From the NCBI GenBank assembly GCA_023150295.1, contig JAKLLE010000020.1, forward strand, positions 1 through 52,342: a stretch of DNA of 52,342 nucleotides. Reading direction: 5' to 3'. Position 1 is the stretch's first letter. Each line of letters begins with the position of its first letter. A program made the translations under genes and the position numbers. This stretch comes from Giesbergeria sp. (GTDB lineage: Bacteria; Pseudomonadota; Gammaproteobacteria; Burkholderiales; Burkholderiaceae_C). Of the stretch, positions 42,810 to 51,760 are shown one piece after another. A model generated the notes under the pieces. It did not search any database. It worked only from the letters and a program-made list of their open reading frames with translations, and was not told where the DNA came from.

Positions 42810-44480
42810 ATGCCCCTGCCCGCCGCCCTTCGAGACGCTCTCTTGCCACGCCTGTCCGCTGTTTTGCGCCCCCTTCCCTTGCTGCTGCTGGCGGGTGTGC
42901 TGTCGCTGCCTGTGCTGGCCTTGCTGGGGGCCTGGCTGCCCTGGGGCGAGGGGGGCGCACCGGCCTGGGCCATCCTGCGCGGGATGGCGACCACCGTGCT
43001 GCCGGGCTATGTGGGTACCACGCTGTGGCTGTGCCTGTGGGTGGGCCTGGGCGCCGCGGCGGTGGGCAGCGCGGCGGCTGCGGCGGTTACCTTGTTCGAT
43101 TTTCCGGGGCGGCGGGCGTTCGAGTGGCTGCTGCTGTTGCCCCTGGCCATGCCCGCCTACGTGACGGCCTACGCTTATACCGATTTCCTGCAGTTCAGTG
43201 GCCCTCTGCAGGTGGGCCTGCGTGCGGCCTTTGGCTGGGAAGGGCGCCTGCTCCCCGAGGTGCGCAGCCTGTGGGGTGCGGTGCTGGTGTTTGTCGTGTC
43301 TTTGTACCCCTATGTGTACCTGCTGGCCCGCACCGCGCTGGGCGAGCGGGCCGCGCATCTGATGGAAGCAGCGCGTCTGCTGGGTGCTCCGCTGGGTCGG
43401 CGCATTGCCCGCATTGCCCTGCCGCTGGCGCGCCCTGCGGTGGCTGCCGGTGTGGCGCTGGTGCTGATGGAAACCCTGGCCGACTTTGGCGTGACCAGCT
43501 ACTTTGGCATCCAGAGCTTTACCACCGGCATCTACAAGGCCTGGCTGGCCATGGACAACCGCGTGGCGGCGGCGCAGCTGTCTACCTTGCTGCTGGCCTT
43601 GGTGCTGGTGGTGCTGGGGCTGGAGCAACGCGCGCAGCGGCGAATGCGCTTTGCGGCCTCGGGTGTGGGCCGGTGTGGGTCGGCCGAGGCCGCGCCGGTA
43701 CGCCTGCACGGCGGCCGTGCGGCCCTGGCCTGGGCGGTGTGCGCCCTGCCGGTGCTGCTGGGCTTTGTGGCGCCGGTGCTGTTCATGCTGCGGCCCTTGG
43801 CGGCCGACTGGTCGGTGCTGCCCTGGGACCGCTTTCTGGCCTGGGGCTGGAACAGCATGCGGCTGGGAGGCATCACCGCCCTGCTGTCGGTGGCGGTGGC
43901 GCTGGCGCTGGCGTTTGCTGTGCGGCGCGGCGCGGGCGTGCTGACGCGCGGCGTGGTGCGGCTGGCCAGCCTGGGCTACGCGGTGCCTGGGGCGGTGATC
44001 GTGGTGGGGCTGCTGCTGCCCGTGGGCTGGCTGCAGGCGCTGGCGCCGCAGTGGGGCGTGGGGGCGCTGGTCACCACCACGGCGCTGGGCATTGTGTGGG
44101 CCTACCTGGTGCGGTTTTGTGCTGTGGCGCTGCAATCGGTGCAGAGCGGGTATGCGCGCATCCCGGCCAGCCTGGACGATTCGGCGCGCATGCTGGGTGC
44201 GGGCAGCGCCCGGCTGCTGGCGCGGGTGCACTGGCCTTTGCTGCGCCGCTCCACGGCGGCGGCGGCGCTGCTGGTGTTTGTGGATGTGATGAAGGAGCTG
44301 CCCGCCACCCTGGTGCTGCGCCCTTTCAACAGCGACACGCTGGCCGTGGTGGCCTACCAGTTGGCGCGTGACGAGCGCCTGGGCGAGGCGGCGCTGCCCT
44401 CGCTGGCACTGGTGCTGGTGGGACTGGTGCCGGTGGTGCTGCTGAGCCGGGCTTTGCGCAGCCGTGAATCGGGTGGTTGA
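42810..44480 (+). CDS. ABC transporter permease, two-domain FbpB/ThiP type
   Basis: The 556-residue permease has about twelve membrane segments and two EAA loops: EAARLLGAPLGRRIARIALP in the first half and DSARMLGAGSARLLARVHWP in the second. This is the fused architecture of ferric-iron (FbpB) and thiamine (ThiP) permeases. Iron is favoured by similarity of both subunits to Fbp systems and the putative Fur-like site. Convergent with dciA, 28 bp apart. Confidence 0.88.
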   Translation: MPLPAALRDALLPRLSAVLRPLPLLLLAGVLSLPVLALLGAWLPWGEGGAPAWAILRGMATTVLPGYVGTTLWLCLWVGLGAAAVGSAAAAAVTLFDFPGRRAFEWLLLLPLAMPAYVTAYAYTDFLQFSGPLQVGLRAAFGWEGRLLPEVRSLWGAVLVFVVSLYPYVYLLARTALGERAAHLMEAARLLGAPLGRRIARIALPLARPAVAAGVALVLMETLADFGVTSYFGIQSFTTGIYKAWLAMDNRVAAAQLSTLLLALVLVVLGLEQRAQRRMRFAASGVGRCGSAEAAPVRLHGGRAALAWAVCALPVLLGFVAPVLFMLRPLAADWSVLPWDRFLAWGWNSMRLGGITALLSVAVALALAFAVRRGAGVLTRGVVRLASLGYAVPGAVIVVGLLLPVGWLQALAPQWGVGALVTTTALGIVWAYLVRFCAVALQSVQSGYARIPASLDDSARMLGAGSARLLARVHWPLLRRSTAAAALLVFVDVMKELPATLVLRPFNSDTLAVVAYQLARDERLGEAALPSLALVLVGLVPVVLLSRALRSRESGG

Positions 44481-44508
44481 TCAGGGAAAACCCTGATATT
44501 GCAAGCCC

Positions 44509-44808
44509 TCAGGTTTGGATTTTCAGCCGAATGGCGTTAACCTGCCAGCCCTTGCTGCGCAGGTGGGCCTGCAGGGAAGGCAGCAGTTGGCGCAATTTGG
44601 CGGCGGCTGCGTTGCTTTTGACCACCAGGCACCAGGTGTCGCCCTCAATGGGCCCCGCCTGCAGTGCGCCGCGCAGCGCCGGTGGAACCAGCGGTTCCAC
44701 CGCCTTGAGGCGTTCGCTGGACTCGCGCGTGAGCGCAGCCAGCTTGGCCAATGTGGGTGACTCATCGGCAGCCTGCTGCAGCGAGATGGCGTGGTGGCGG
44801 CGGAGCAT
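44509..44808 (-). CDS. DciA-like protein (DUF721)
   Basis: A small 99-residue DUF721 protein. DciA loads the replicative helicase DnaB in bacteria lacking DnaC/DnaI. Visible are the N-terminal helical part and the KH-like C-terminal fold (LVVKSNAAAAKLRQLLPSL). It is shorter than typical DciA (about 150). Position next to the M23 peptidase and secA is the conserved betaproteobacterial context and the main support. It is divergent from the peptidase gene by 27 bp. Confidence 0.75.
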   Translation of the reverse strand: MLRRHHAISLQQAADESPTLAKLAALTRESSERLKAVEPLVPPALRGALQAGPIEGDTWCLVVKSNAAAAKLRQLLPSLQAHLRSKGWQVNAIRLKIQT

Positions 44809-44835
44809 GTTCGGTCAAGGACACAGGAAGCAGGA

Positions 44836-45813
44836 ATGCAGTTGATTATCATGGACTCGCGGCTGTGCCGCAGCCGCACCATCCACCTGACGGGCTCGCG
44901 GCTGATGGCGGCAATGCTGGCCGCGTCGCTGGTACTGATGGCCGTGGCAGCGCTGCTGTACCACCTGGTGTTTCTCAAAGGCGCGCGCGAGGGTTGGCCC
45001 GTGGTGGGCTCGCTGGTGCGCCTGGTGGTGGAGGATGAATTTGCACAGCGCGACCGCTTCATGCGCCAGAACCTCGACGCCATGGCGCGCAAGCTGGGCG
45101 AAATGCAGGCACGCATGGTCGAGCTGGAATCCCTGGGTGAGCGCGTGTCCGGGCTGGCAGGCATTGAGCCCGCGACCGCCAAGCCAGCAGACCGTGCGCC
45201 AGGACTGGGCGGGGCGCTGATGGCGGGGCGCTCGCTGAGCATGGAAGAACTCGACGCGACCTTGCAGGAGCTGGACCAGATCAGCGGCCAGCGCATCGAC
45301 CTGCTCACGGTGCTGGAGTCCCGCCTGTTCGACGAGCACATCCGCAAGCACATGGTGCCCACCGAGTCGCCCGCACCAGGCAAGGACGTGGGTTCGCGCT
45401 TTGGCTGGCGCATCGACCCCATCACCGGGCAGTCGGCGCTGCATGCGGGGCTGGATTTCAAGGCCGATACGGGCGCTCCCATCGTGGCTGCGGCCGGGGG
45501 CATGGTGGTCACCCAGGAATACCATGCGCAATTTGGCAATATGGTCGAAATCGACCATGGCAACCAGCTGGTCACCCGCTATGCCCATGCCTCCAAGGTG
45601 CTGGTCAAGCGCGGCGACCTGGTGCGCAGAGGCCAGAAGATTGCCGAGGTGGGCAGCACCGGGCGCTCCACCGGGTCGCACCTGCACTTCGAAGTGCTGG
45701 TGCAGGGCGTGCCCCAGGATCCGCAGAAATTTCTCACCGCTGGCCAGCAGGCAACGCAGAAGCTGGCGGCCCTGCCCCAACGCAACGGCGGTGCGCCCAC
45801 GGCGGGCAGGTAA
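44836..45813 (+). CDS. Membrane-anchored M23 (LytM) peptidase
   Basis: The 325-residue protein has one N-terminal membrane segment (about 23-46), a helical/coiled region (about 65-160) and a C-terminal M23 domain with the zinc motif HAGLDFKAD and the catalytic HLHFE. The zinc ligands look intact, so it could cut peptidoglycan crosslinks rather than only activate amidases. The ATG at 44836 has AGGA 6 nt upstream. The dciA/M23/secA order is usual for the group. Confidence 0.9.
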   Translation: MQLIIMDSRLCRSRTIHLTGSRLMAAMLAASLVLMAVAALLYHLVFLKGAREGWPVVGSLVRLVVEDEFAQRDRFMRQNLDAMARKLGEMQARMVELESLGERVSGLAGIEPATAKPADRAPGLGGALMAGRSLSMEELDATLQELDQISGQRIDLLTVLESRLFDEHIRKHMVPTESPAPGKDVGSRFGWRIDPITGQSALHAGLDFKADTGAPIVAAAGGMVVTQEYHAQFGNMVEIDHGNQLVTRYAHASKVLVKRGDLVRRGQKIAEVGSTGRSTGSHLHFEVLVQGVPQDPQKFLTAGQQATQKLAALPQRNGGAPTAGR

Positions 45814-45838
45814 AATCCGCGCTGTTCGGCGCTGCCGC

Positions 45839-45865
45839 GCCGTTTGTCGATGCTTGACAAACGGC
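45839..45865 (+). other. 10-bp hairpin between the M23 gene and secA
   Basis: GCCGTTTGTC / GACAAACGGC with a 7-nt loop and no T-run on either strand, 26 bp after the M23 stop. It could be a Rho-dependent 3' end or part of the secA leader. The right arm also contains TTGACA (45854-45859), but no -10 follows at the right distance. Confidence 0.4.
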
Positions 45866-45905
45866 TGGGCACCCCCACCTGAGTCCCTTTCCATCAAGCT
45901 TCTGG

Positions 45906-45937
45906 CCGTCCGGTGTGCCTTCGGGCGCACGGGGCGG
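45906..45937 (+). promoter_or_regulatory. UUCG-capped hairpin over the secA ribosome-binding region
   Basis: A stem of 7 bp (GTGTGCC / GGCGCAC, one G-U) closed by the tetraloop TTCG, extended after one G-G mismatch by six more pairs (CCGTCC / GGGCGG). It ends 10 nt before the secA ATG and would sequester the only G-rich candidate Shine-Dalgarno (GGGGCGGA). Suggests translational control of secA. Confidence 0.5.
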
Positions 45938-45947
45938 ATCTGTTCGC

Positions 45948-48707
45948 ATGGCCACCAACTTCCTCACCAAAATTTTCGGCAGCCGCAATGACCGGCTTCT
46001 CAAGCAATACCGCAAGACGGTGGCCCGCATCAATGCGCTGGAGCCCCAGTTCGAAGCCCTGAGCGACGAAGACCTGCGGGCCAAGACGCAGGAGTTCCGC
46101 CAGCGCCTGGAGCAGGGCAGCACCTTGGACGACCTGTTGCCCGAGGCCTTTGCCGTGGTGCGCGAGGGCTCCAAGCGCATCATGAAGATGCGCCACTTCG
46201 ACGTGCAGTTGCTGGGCGGCATGGCGCTGCACTACGGCAAGATCGCCGAAATGCGCACGGGCGAGGGCAAGACGCTGACCGCCACACTGCCCGTGTACCT
46301 CAATGCCCTTTCCGGGCACGGGGTGCATGTGGTCACGGTGAACGATTACCTGGCCAACCGCGATGCCCAGTGGATGGGGCGGCTGTACAACTTCCTGGGT
46401 CTGACGGTGGGCATCAACCTGCCGCAGATGCCGCGCGAGCAAAAGCAGGCTGCCTATGCCAGCGACATCACCTACGGCACCAACAATGAGTACGGGTTTG
46501 ACTACCTGCGCGACAACATGGTCTATGAGGTGCAGGACCGGGTGCAGCGCAAGCTCAACTACGCCATCGTGGACGAGGTGGACTCCATCCTCATCGACGA
46601 GGCCCGTACTCCGCTGATCATCAGCGGCCAGGCCGAAGACCACACCGCCACCTACCTGGCCATGAACAAGGTGGTTCCGCTGCTGGTGCGCCAGGAGGGC
46701 GAGGCCGACCCGCGCACGGGCGAGGGCGTGACCAAGCCCGGCGACTTCACGGTGGATGAAAAATCGCACCAGGTCTTCCTGACGGAGCAGGGCCACGAGA
46801 ACGCCGAGCGCATCCTGGCCAGCCAGGGCCTGATTGCCGAGGGCGCATCGCTCTACGACCCGGCCAACATCACGCTCATGCACCACCTGTATGCGGCGCT
46901 GCGGGCCAATCACCTGTACCACCGCGACCAGCATTACGTGGTGCAGAACGGCGAAATCGTCATCGTCGATGAATTCACCGGCCGCCTGATGTCGGGCCGC
47001 CGCTGGAGCGATGGCCTGCACCAGGCCGTGGAGGCCAAGGAGGGCGTGCAGATCCAGGCCGAGAACCAGACGCTGGCTTCCATCACCTTCCAGAACTACT
47101 TCCGTCTGTACAACAAGCTCTCGGGCATGACCGGCACGGCAGACACCGAGGCCTACGAGTTCCAGGAAATCTACGGCCTGGAAACCGTGGTCATCCCGCC
47201 CAACCGCCCCAGCAAGCGCGACGACCAGCTCGACCGCGTGTACAAGACCACGCGCGAGAAGTACGAAGCCGCCATTGCCGACATCCGCGAGTGCCACGAG
47301 CGCGGCCAGCCGGTGCTGGTGGGCACGACCTCGATCGAGAACTCCGAAATCATCGACCAGTTGCTGACCCAGGCGGGCCTGCCGCACCAGGTGCTCAACG
47401 CCAAGCAGCACGCCCGCGAGGCCGACATCGTGGCCCAGGCGGGTCGCGAGGGCATGATTACCATTGCCACCAACATGGCGGGCCGCGGCACTGACATCGT
47501 GCTGGGCGGCAACATCGAGAAAGACGTGGGTGTCATCGAGGCCGACGAGAGCCTGGACGAAGGCAGCAAGCAATCGCGCATTGCACAGTTGCGTGCGCAG
47601 TGGCAACAAGACCATGAAAAGGTCAAGGCGCTGGGCGGTTTGCGCATCATTGCCACCGAGCGCCACGAGTCGCGCCGTATCGACAACCAGTTGCGTGGCC
47701 GTTCGGGTCGCCAGGGTGACCCCGGCTCGTCGCGCTTTTACCTGAGCCTGGACGATGCACTGATGCGCATCTTCGCGGGCGACCGCGTCAAGGCCATCAT
47801 GGACCGGCTCAAGATGCCCGACGGCGAGGCCATCGAGGCGGGCATCGTCACGCGCAGCATCGAATCGGCCCAGCGCAAGGTGGAAGCCCGCAATTTCGAC
47901 ATTCGCAAGCAGTTGCTCGAGTACGACGACGTGGCCAACGACCAGCGCAAGGTCATCTACCAGCAACGCAACGACATCCTGGACGCCTCCGAACTGTCCG
48001 AAATCATCATGGGCATGCGTGAAAGCTGCTTCATGGACTTGGTGCGCCAGCATGTGCCTGCCGAGTCGCTGGAGGAGCAGTGGAACCTGCCCGCGCTGGA
48101 GAAGGCCCTGGCCGATGAGTGGCAGTTGAGCCTGCCGCTGCAGCAAATGGTGGAAGGCTCGAACTCGGTCACCGACGACGACATTCTCGAAAAAGTGCTG
48201 GCGGCGGTGCACGGCGCCTACGAGGCCAAGGTCGAACAGGTGGGCAAGGAAAACTTCACCCAGTTCGAGCGCATGGTGCTGCTGCAGAACATCGACACCC
48301 ACTGGCGCGACCACCTCAGCGCGCTGGACTACCTGCGCCAGGGCATCCACCTGCGCGGCTATGCACAAAAGCAGCCCAAGCAGGAATACAAGCGTGAGGC
48401 TTTCGAGCTGTTCCGCCAGTTGCTCGACGTGGTCAAGAACGAGGTGACCCGCGTGCTGATGACGGTGCAGGTGCAGTCCCCCGCACAGATCGACCAGGCC
48501 GCCGAGGACTTGGAAGCCCGCGCCGAACGCATCGCCAACGTCACCTACACCGCGCCCACCGAAACCGGCGAGGTGGAAACCACGGTGGACGAGCGCACAC
48601 TCAGCGTGCAGCAAAAGGTGGCTGCGGGTGGCCGTGTGGGCCGCAACGATCCCTGCCCCTGCGGCAGTGGGAAAAAATACAAGCAGTGCCACGGCCAACT
48701 TGCTTGA
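45948..48707 (+). CDS. secA: Preprotein translocase ATPase SecA
   Basis: The 919-residue motor drives preproteins through SecYEG. It has Walker A MRTGEGKT near 102, the DEAD-like segment [34 protein letters not shown] of NBD2, and the C-terminal zinc-binding tail [14 protein letters not shown] used for SecB and phospholipid contact. [16 protein letters not shown] is the standard N-terminus; an earlier in-frame ATG lies inside the leader hairpin and was rejected. No secM-like gene precedes it. A possible -10 (TAAAAT) is at 45812-45817. Confidence 0.98.
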   Translation: MATNFLTKIFGSRNDRLLKQYRKTVARINALEPQFEALSDEDLRAKTQEFRQRLEQGSTLDDLLPEAFAVVREGSKRIMKMRHFDVQLLGGMALHYGKIAEMRTGEGKTLTATLPVYLNALSGHGVHVVTVNDYLANRDAQWMGRLYNFLGLTVGINLPQMPREQKQAAYASDITYGTNNEYGFDYLRDNMVYEVQDRVQRKLNYAIVDEVDSILIDEARTPLIISGQAEDHTATYLAMNKVVPLLVRQEGEADPRTGEGVTKPGDFTVDEKSHQVFLTEQGHENAERILASQGLIAEGASLYDPANITLMHHLYAALRANHLYHRDQHYVVQNGEIVIVDEFTGRLMSGRRWSDGLHQAVEAKEGVQIQAENQTLASITFQNYFRLYNKLSGMTGTADTEAYEFQEIYGLETVVIPPNRPSKRDDQLDRVYKTTREKYEAAIADIRECHERGQPVLVGTTSIENSEIIDQLLTQAGLPHQVLNAKQHAREADIVAQAGREGMITIATNMAGRGTDIVLGGNIEKDVGVIEADESLDEGSKQSRIAQLRAQWQQDHEKVKALGGLRIIATERHESRRIDNQLRGRSGRQGDPGSSRFYLSLDDALMRIFAGDRVKAIMDRLKMPDGEAIEAGIVTRSIESAQRKVEARNFDIRKQLLEYDDVANDQRKVIYQQRNDILDASELSEIIMGMRESCFMDLVRQHVPAESLEEQWNLPALEKALADEWQLSLPLQQMVEGSNSVTDDDILEKVLAAVHGAYEAKVEQVGKENFTQFERMVLLQNIDTHWRDHLSALDYLRQGIHLRGYAQKQPKQEYKREAFELFRQLLDVVKNEVTRVLMTVQVQSPAQIDQAAEDLEARAERIANVTYTAPTETGEVETTVDERTLSVQQKVAAGGRVGRNDPCPCGSGKKYKQCHGQLA

Positions 48708-48709
48708 CT

Positions 48710-48856
48710 TAGGAGCAACCCCCTGAGCGGCTTCGCCGCCTCCCCCTTCTCTCACCTCGCTGCGCGAGCCGGGAAGGGGGACGCCACCGGTGCTACGGGG
48801 CGGCCCTTGCACGGTGGCCCTGGCATGGATCGCGCCAGTGGCATGTGCCGCACCCA
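48710..48856 (+). repeat. R2 repeat, copy D (after secA)
   Basis: Starts a few bases after the secA stop: CCCCCTGAGCGGCTTCGCC, C/T-run, a hairpin-forming middle, then core GGGGGACGCCACCGG...ACGGGGCGGCCCTTGCACGG...CCCTGG. It ends about 50 bp before argJ and fills most of the 202-bp gap. Confidence 0.8.
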
Positions 48857-48909
48857 TAATTGTGATGGGGCGTCCTATCATCGCCCTGCTTTTGGAAGGA
48901 TCACCCCCC

Positions 48910-50139
48910 ATGCCCGTTCATCTCTCCGCTCCCAACCCTGACGATCTGCACCCTGTGGCTGGCGTGCGCATTGGCGTTGCCGAAGCTGGCGTGCGCAAGG
49001 CCAACCGCAAGGACTTGACCGTTTTTCTGCTCGATGAAGGCGCGAGTGTGGCGGGCGTGTTCACGCAGAACCGCTTTTGCGCCGCGCCGGTGCAGGTCTG
49101 CCGCGAGCACCTGGCAGCGGGGCATTCCATCCGCGCACTCGTGGTGAACACGGGCAACGCCAATGCGGGCACGGGCGCCGAGGGCCTGGCCCGCGCGCGT
49201 GCGACCAGCGCTGCGTTGGCACGCCTTCTGCAGGTGGATGCGGCGCAGGTGTTGCCCTTCTCCACCGGCGTCATCATGGAGCCGCTGCCCGTGGATCGTA
49301 TCGAAGCCGGGTTGCCTGCCGCCATCGCCGATGCGCAACCCGCCCACTGGGCGCGGGCGGCCGAGGGCATCATGACCACCGACACCGTGCCCAAGGCCTT
49401 CAGCCGCCAAGTGCAGATCGGTGGCGCCACCGTCACGGTGACCGGCATTGCCAAGGGCGCGGGCATGATCCGCCCGAACATGGCGACCATGCTGGGCTTC
49501 GTGGCCACCGACGCGCGCATCGCCCCCGGCCTGCTGCAGGGTCTGGTGCGTGAGCTGGCAGACCAGTCGTTCAACCGCATCACCATCGACGGCGATACCT
49601 CCACCAACGACTGTTTCATGCTCGTCGCCACGCACAAGGCTGCGCACGCCGCCATCGAATCGCTGTCCAGCGCCGAGGGCCAGGCGCTCAAGGCCGCGCT
49701 GCTGGACGTGGCGCAGAAGCTCGCCCAGGCCATCGTGCGCGACGGCGAGGGCGCGACCAAGTTCATCACCGTGCGCGTGGAGGGCGGCACGACAGGCGAA
49801 GAATGCCGCAAGGTGGCCTACGCCATCGCCCATTCTCCGCTGGTCAAGACGGCGTTCTTCGCCAGCGACCCGAACCTGGGCCGCATCCTGGCGGCCGTGG
49901 GCTATGCGGGCATCGAGGACCTGGACCAGACCGGCATCGACCTCTACCTCGACGACGTGCACGTGGCCGTGCAGGGCGGGCGCAACCCCCAGTACCGCGA
50001 GGAGGACGGCCAGCGCGTGATGAAGCAGAGCGAGATCACCGTGCGCGTGTTGCTGGGCCGTGGTACGGCGCAGGACACGGTCTGGACCTGCGACCTGAGC
50101 CACGATTACGTGACTATCAACGCCGACTATCGCTCCTGA
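48910..50139 (+). CDS. argJ: Bifunctional ornithine acetyltransferase/N-acetylglutamate synthase
   Basis: The 409-residue ArgJ makes ornithine from N-acetylornithine and recycles the acetyl group onto glutamate. The self-cleavage site is A-T193 in [16 protein letters not shown], with T193 the nucleophile of the beta chain. NTGNANAGTG and [10 protein letters not shown] are family motifs. The ATG at 48910 fits the conserved [15 protein letters not shown] start. The stop codon is inside the first base of an R1 repeat. Confidence 0.97.
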   Translation: MPVHLSAPNPDDLHPVAGVRIGVAEAGVRKANRKDLTVFLLDEGASVAGVFTQNRFCAAPVQVCREHLAAGHSIRALVVNTGNANAGTGAEGLARARATSAALARLLQVDAAQVLPFSTGVIMEPLPVDRIEAGLPAAIADAQPAHWARAAEGIMTTDTVPKAFSRQVQIGGATVTVTGIAKGAGMIRPNMATMLGFVATDARIAPGLLQGLVRELADQSFNRITIDGDTSTNDCFMLVATHKAAHAAIESLSSAEGQALKAALLDVAQKLAQAIVRDGEGATKFITVRVEGGTTGEECRKVAYAIAHSPLVKTAFFASDPNLGRILAAVGYAGIEDLDQTGIDLYLDDVHVAVQGGRNPQYREEDGQRVMKQSEITVRVLLGRGTAQDTVWTCDLSHDYVTINADYRS

Positions 50140-50187
50140 TTTGATAGCTGCTTGCGCTTGATGGATAAGCGCTAGATGCCAAAATGA
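50139..50187 (+). repeat. R1 repeat between argJ and the ATPase gene
   Basis: A shortened copy: TTTGATAGC, then TGCGCTTGATGGATAAGCGC, then TAGATGCCAAAATGAATGA. The first AT-rich arm is missing. It fills the 44-bp gap, and its tail includes the ATG of the next gene. Confidence 0.75.
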
Positions 50188-51056
50188 ATGAAAAATTCGA
50201 ACATCTGATCGAACGCGCAGAGCAGCTCATCGCGCGCATCGAATCCGTGCTGCCGCAGCCGCTGGCCGCGCCCGACTGGTCGGCAGCCATCGCATGGCGT
50301 TACCGCAAGCGCAGCAGCGGCCACGGCACGCTCGAACCCGTGCGCCATGTGGCGGCGATGGGCCTGGAAGATCTGAAGGAAATCGACGGCCAGAAGGAAA
50401 AGATCCAGCGCAACACCGAGCAGTTCGTGCGCGGCGTTCCGGCCAACAATGTGCTGCTCACGGGCGCGCGCGGCACGGGCAAGTCCTCGCTCATCAAGGC
50501 CTGCCTGAATGCCTACGCACCGCAGGGCCTGCGCCTGATCGAGGTGGACAAGGCCGACCTGACCGATTTGCCCGACATCGTGGACGTGGTGGCAGGCAGG
50601 CCGGAATACTTCATCGTGTTCTGCGACGACCTGAGCTTCGAGGATGGCGAGCCTGGCTACAAGGCGCTCAAGTCCATCCTCGACGGTTCGGTGGCCGCAG
50701 CCACGCCCAACGTGCTGATCTACGCCACGAGCAACCGGCGCCATCTGCTGCCCGAGTACATGCGCGAGAACCTCACGTACACCCATACCGACGATGGCGA
50801 GGTGCACCCGGGCGAGGGCGTGGAGGAGAAGATTTCACTGTCCGAGCGCTTCGGCCTGTGGGTAAGCTTCTACCCGTTCAGCCAGGACGAGTACCTGGCC
50901 ATTGCGGGGCAGTGGTTGGCATCGTTTGGGCTCGGCAGCGAAGCCATTGCTGCGGCGCGCCCCGAGGCGCTGGTCTGGGCGCTGGAGCGCGGCTCGCGCA
51001 GCGGTCGTGTGGCCTACCAGTTTGCGCGCGATTACGCGGGGCGGCGCGGTGGCTGA
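50184..51056 (+). CDS. DUF815-family AAA+ ATPase
   Basis: A 290-residue P-loop ATPase with Walker A GARGTGKSS near 95, a Walker B-like FCDDLSFE and sensor motif YATSNRRHLLP. Its specific role is unknown; the argJ-ATPase-NUDIX-yacG order is conserved in betaproteobacteria. The start codon lies in the R1 tail and there is no separate Shine-Dalgarno, so coupling to argJ through the short R1 is possible. The 3' end overlaps the NUDIX gene by 8 bp. Confidence 0.9.
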   Translation: MNEKFEHLIERAEQLIARIESVLPQPLAAPDWSAAIAWRYRKRSSGHGTLEPVRHVAAMGLEDLKEIDGQKEKIQRNTEQFVRGVPANNVLLTGARGTGKSSLIKACLNAYAPQGLRLIEVDKADLTDLPDIVDVVAGRPEYFIVFCDDLSFEDGEPGYKALKSILDGSVAAATPNVLIYATSNRRHLLPEYMRENLTYTHTDDGEVHPGEGVEEKISLSERFGLWVSFYPFSQDEYLAIAGQWLASFGLGSEAIAAARPEALVWALERGSRSGRVAYQFARDYAGRRGG

Positions 51057-51495
51057 GGCGGTACCCGTGCAGCGCAAGCACACCGAGGTCGCGGTGGGCA
51101 TCCTCATCCGCGCGGACGGCGCACTGCTCTTGAGCACGCGGCCGCCGGACAAGGTTTATGCGGGCTATTGGGAATTCCCCGGCGGCAAGATCGAGGCGGG
51201 CGAGACCGTGGAGCAGGCGCTGCGCCGCGAACTGCACGAGGAGCTGGGCATCACCATCGGCCCAGCGGCGGTCTGGAAGGTGACTGAACACGACTACCCC
51301 CACGCCCTGGTGCGGTTGCACTGGTGCAAGGTGCACGACTGGACGGGGGAGTTCGAGATGCGCGAGGGCCAGACCATGGCCTGGCAGCACTGGCCCATCG
51401 AGGTGCGCCCGGTGCTGCCGGGAGCACTGCCGGTGCTGGGCTGGCTGGCCGAAGAGCGCGGCGTGCCGTTCGATCCGTCAATACTATTAAATTGA
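51049..51495 (+). CDS. NUDIX hydrolase, MutT-like
   Basis: The 148-residue NUDIX protein has a complete box GX5EX7REUXEEXGU (GGKIEAGETVEQALRREL followed by HEELGI). It is probably an 8-oxo-dGTP diphosphatase by similarity to MutT, or a related nucleotide-pool cleaner. The GTG start overlaps the ATPase stop. The last residues and the TGA stop come from an R1 repeat, so the native C-terminus may have been replaced. Confidence 0.9.
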   Translation: MAEAVPVQRKHTEVAVGILIRADGALLLSTRPPDKVYAGYWEFPGGKIEAGETVEQALRRELHEELGITIGPAAVWKVTEHDYPHALVRLHWCKVHDWTGEFEMREGQTMAWQHWPIEVRPVLPGALPVLGWLAEERGVPFDPSILLN

Positions 51496-51542
51496 TAGCT
51501 TCTGGCGCTTGTCCCATAAGCGCCAGCGCCGTTTTCAATCAA
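51482..51542 (+). repeat. R1 repeat between the NUDIX gene and yacG
   Basis: ACTATTAAATTGATAGCT, then GGCGCTTGTCCCATAAGCGCC, then AGCGCCGTTTTCAATCAA. It overlaps the 3' ends of both convergent genes: the NUDIX TGA and, on the other strand, the yacG stop. Its central stem may serve as a bidirectional terminator. Confidence 0.8.
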
Positions 51543-51757
51543 CGCTGGTACGGGGATCGCCATAGGTGGCGTCCGAAGGGGGGGGCTTCGGCGGGCACGC
51601 GAAAACCTTCGCTGGCCCAGGCGCCCAGATCCATCTGCTTGCAGCGCTCACTGCAAAACGGGCGCCAGGGATTGGCGGGGCTGAACAGGCTCCAGCCCTG
51701 GCAGGCCGGACAGCGCACCTTGCGCGGTGCCGTGGATGCTGATTTGTCTGGATGCAT
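51539..51757 (-). CDS. yacG: YacG zinc-finger gyrase inhibitor, probable C-terminal frameshift
   Basis: A 72-residue protein with the four zinc cysteines in CPACQGWS...FCSERC and the following [22 protein letters not shown], as in YacG, which binds GyrB and inhibits gyrase. After a run of eight C (G on the plus strand, 51578-51585) the frame gives an unusual [12 protein letters not shown] end. With seven C it would read [13 protein letters not shown] and stop at 51535, which looks more like a YacG tail. Its ATG lies 3 bp from the MITE end, so the native upstream region is lost. Confidence 0.85.
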   Translation of the reverse strand: MHPDKSASTAPRKVRCPACQGWSLFSPANPWRPFCSERCKQMDLGAWASEGFRVPAEAPPFGRHLWRSPYQR

Positions 51758-51760
51758 TTA

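Noticed and set aside
41679-44231. 850-codon minus frame extending the ABC ATPase upstream through the permease gene
   Set aside because: Only residues from 42749 onward match an ATPase; the extension is the antisense of the permease and has His/Gln/Arg-rich shadow composition.
45894-48911. 1005-codon open frame on the minus strand opposite secA
   Set aside because: It is antisense to a fully conserved secA, is rich in His/Val/Leu/Gly as expected from the complement of GC-rich codons, and has no recognisable domain.
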